Source: Streptomyces sp. NBC_01231
Lineage (GTDB): Bacteria > Actinomycetota > Actinomycetes > Streptomycetales > Streptomycetaceae
Assembly (NCBI GenBank): GCA_035999765.1
Contig: CP108521.1
Coordinates: forward strand, 5,766,001-5,830,000
DNA: 64,000 bases
Reading direction: 5' to 3'
Numbering within the stretch: the first letter of the stretch is position 1; each line of letters begins with the position of its first letter. Below, in pieces: positions 63,278 through 64,000 of this stretch. The notes below the pieces were generated by a model. It was not told the DNA's origin. It made no database searches and was given only the letters and a program-made list of their open reading frames with translations. A program made the position numbers and the translations under genes.

Positions 63278-63311
63278 AAAGGGGCCGGTGCTTTCGAGCA
63301 CCGGCCCCTTT
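63278..63311. terminator. 15-bp perfect hairpin between clpC and the phosphatase gene
   Basis: Arms AAAGGGGCCGGTGCT and AGCACCGGCCCCTTT pair without mismatch around TTCG, a very stable loop. The T-run on one side and A-run on the other make it work on both strands. Confidence 0.92.
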
Positions 63312-63340
63312 CGCATGCCCTGGTGCAACCCCGCGGGTGG

Positions 63341-63988
63341 TTACGACAACTGGCCGTCGTAGTCAGGAAGCTTGTACGTCTTCTCGGCGTGCCCGCCCGA
63401 CAGGTCGGTGGCGCTGTTGCCGATGTTCGCGATGATCGTGTAGCCCTTGGACTCGATGTCGACGCGCTGGGCGGTCTTGTAGGTGGCGACGTCCTTGAAG
63501 AGGTCGCTGAAGCCGCGGACGTAGAGCCCGGACACCCGGTAGCCGACGTTCCTGAGGTTGTAGTCGGTCACGCCGGAGATGATTCCCGGGCGGGCGGTGA
63601 CGAAGAACAGCGAGACGCCGTGCTCCTGAGCGAACGTAGCGACGTTCAGGACCGGCTTGTTGGCGGGCTGCGGGTAGCTGAAGCCGAAGTCGGTCTCCAG
63701 CGTGGTGTTGTCGATGTCGAAGACGATCGCCTGCTTCTCGCCCGGCTTGGTGGCCGCTGTGCGCTGCTTCAGATAGGGCAGTGCCTGGTCCATCACGCCC
63801 TGGCAGTCCCGCTGCCAGGTGGCGTAGTCGACATCCTCGGCTGCGGCGGCCTGGGCGGTCGTGGAGGTGCTCGTGGAGGTGCTCGTGGCCGTCGTGGCGG
63901 CCTCGGCGGGGACGGCCAGTGCCACGAGGGCGGCGGCGGAGACAGTGGTGACGGCTGTACGGCGCGCCCAGGGGCGTCGTCTTGTCAT
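63341..63988 (-). CDS. secreted HAD-family acid phosphatase
   Basis: The 215-residue protein has a signal peptide (residues 1–30, 'RRRPWARRTAVTTVSAAALVALAVPAEA') with a twin-arginine-like start, a Ser/Thr repeat (STSTSTS) and an HAD domain of the class B acid phosphatase type: motif I 'AIVFDIDNTTLETD' (nucleophile Asp), motif II 'LFFVTARPG', and 'YTIIANIGNSATDLSGGHAEKTYKLPDY' in place of motif IV. It should free phosphate outside the cell. AGGAACCCCC precedes the ATG at 63988, so the gene is complete. Confidence 0.92.
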   Translation of the reverse strand: MTRRRPWARRTAVTTVSAAALVALAVPAEAATTATSTSTSTSTTAQAAAAEDVDYATWQRDCQGVMDQALPYLKQRTAATKPGEKQAIVFDIDNTTLETDFGFSYPQPANKPVLNVATFAQEHGVSLFFVTARPGIISGVTDYNLRNVGYRVSGLYVRGFSDLFKDVATYKTAQRVDIESKGYTIIANIGNSATDLSGGHAEKTYKLPDYDGQLS

Positions 63989-64000
63989 GTGGGGGTTCCT

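Overview
The window is chromosomal DNA of a Streptomyces. The evidence is very high G+C with strong third-position G/C bias, many GTG starts, Streptomyces-typical families (DUF397, Lsr2, TipA, WhiJ-like XRE regulators) and a gene order I recognise from memory as the clpC–lsr2–nadBC–fol–ftsH–dacB–tipA–Zur-ribosomal block of streptomycetes. It is mostly conserved core chromosome: I see no insertion sequence, prophage, CRISPR array, rRNA or tRNA.

Layout. 1–7.5 kb: the end of a LacI-type regulator, a family 2 glycosyltransferase, a PolA-like 'exonuclease/polymerase', a Clp-N protein with a DNA-binding motif under a double-palindrome leaderless promoter, a DUF2786 protein and two lipoproteins. 7.7–10.2 kb: a zinc-starvation cluster with a Zur-type box between divergent rpmB–rpsN and rpmG–rpmE–cobW–rpsR, all encoding zinc-free ribosomal paralogues plus a CobW-like protein. 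10.5–12.5 kb: a DUF397 / ATPase / XRE module whose two target promoters share an identical 20-bp motif. 12.6–21.9 kb: aldehyde dehydrogenase, DinB protein, PadR plus a DrrAB-like exporter with twin operators, an ion-channel–glutamate decarboxylase pair, tipA with its palindrome promoter, an ABC-transporter remnant and a YbjQ protein. 22–33 kb: DedA, ThrE-type exporter, ppa, dacB, a zinc protease, tilS, hpt, ftsH, folE. 33–41.5 kb: folK, folB, an NTF2-like gene, folP, an LysX-like membrane protein, an esterase and a coiled-coil membrane protein.

41.6–50.6 kb: two PH-domain membrane proteins, nuoD2 facing and overlapping a MidA/NDUFAF7-type methyltransferase, a NarL-type two-component pair, an ArsR regulator with a perfect palindrome in its promoter, and a threonine-aldolase-like enzyme. 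50.8–56.3 kb: a tightly coupled cofactor operon (DUF2520, panC, nadB, nadC, coaX) joining coenzyme A and NAD synthesis. 56.5–64 kb: small proteins, BlaI-type regulator, N-acetylglutamate synthase-like GNAT, lsr2, an internally repetitive protein, clpC with two ClgR-type boxes, and a secreted HAD phosphatase.

The most interesting items are the nuoD2/methyltransferase pairing (the NuoD paralogue keeps the arginine that NDUFAF7 methylates in mitochondria but has Trp where the quinone tyrosine normally sits), the Clp-N protein with twin operators on its own leaderless promoter, the shared motif of the XRE/DUF397/ATPase module, a CobW protein without a usable P-loop, and a TipA that lacks one of the two thiopeptide-site cysteines. 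Several intergenic regions carry short perfect tandem repeats (7 to 22 bp units) that look strain-variable.
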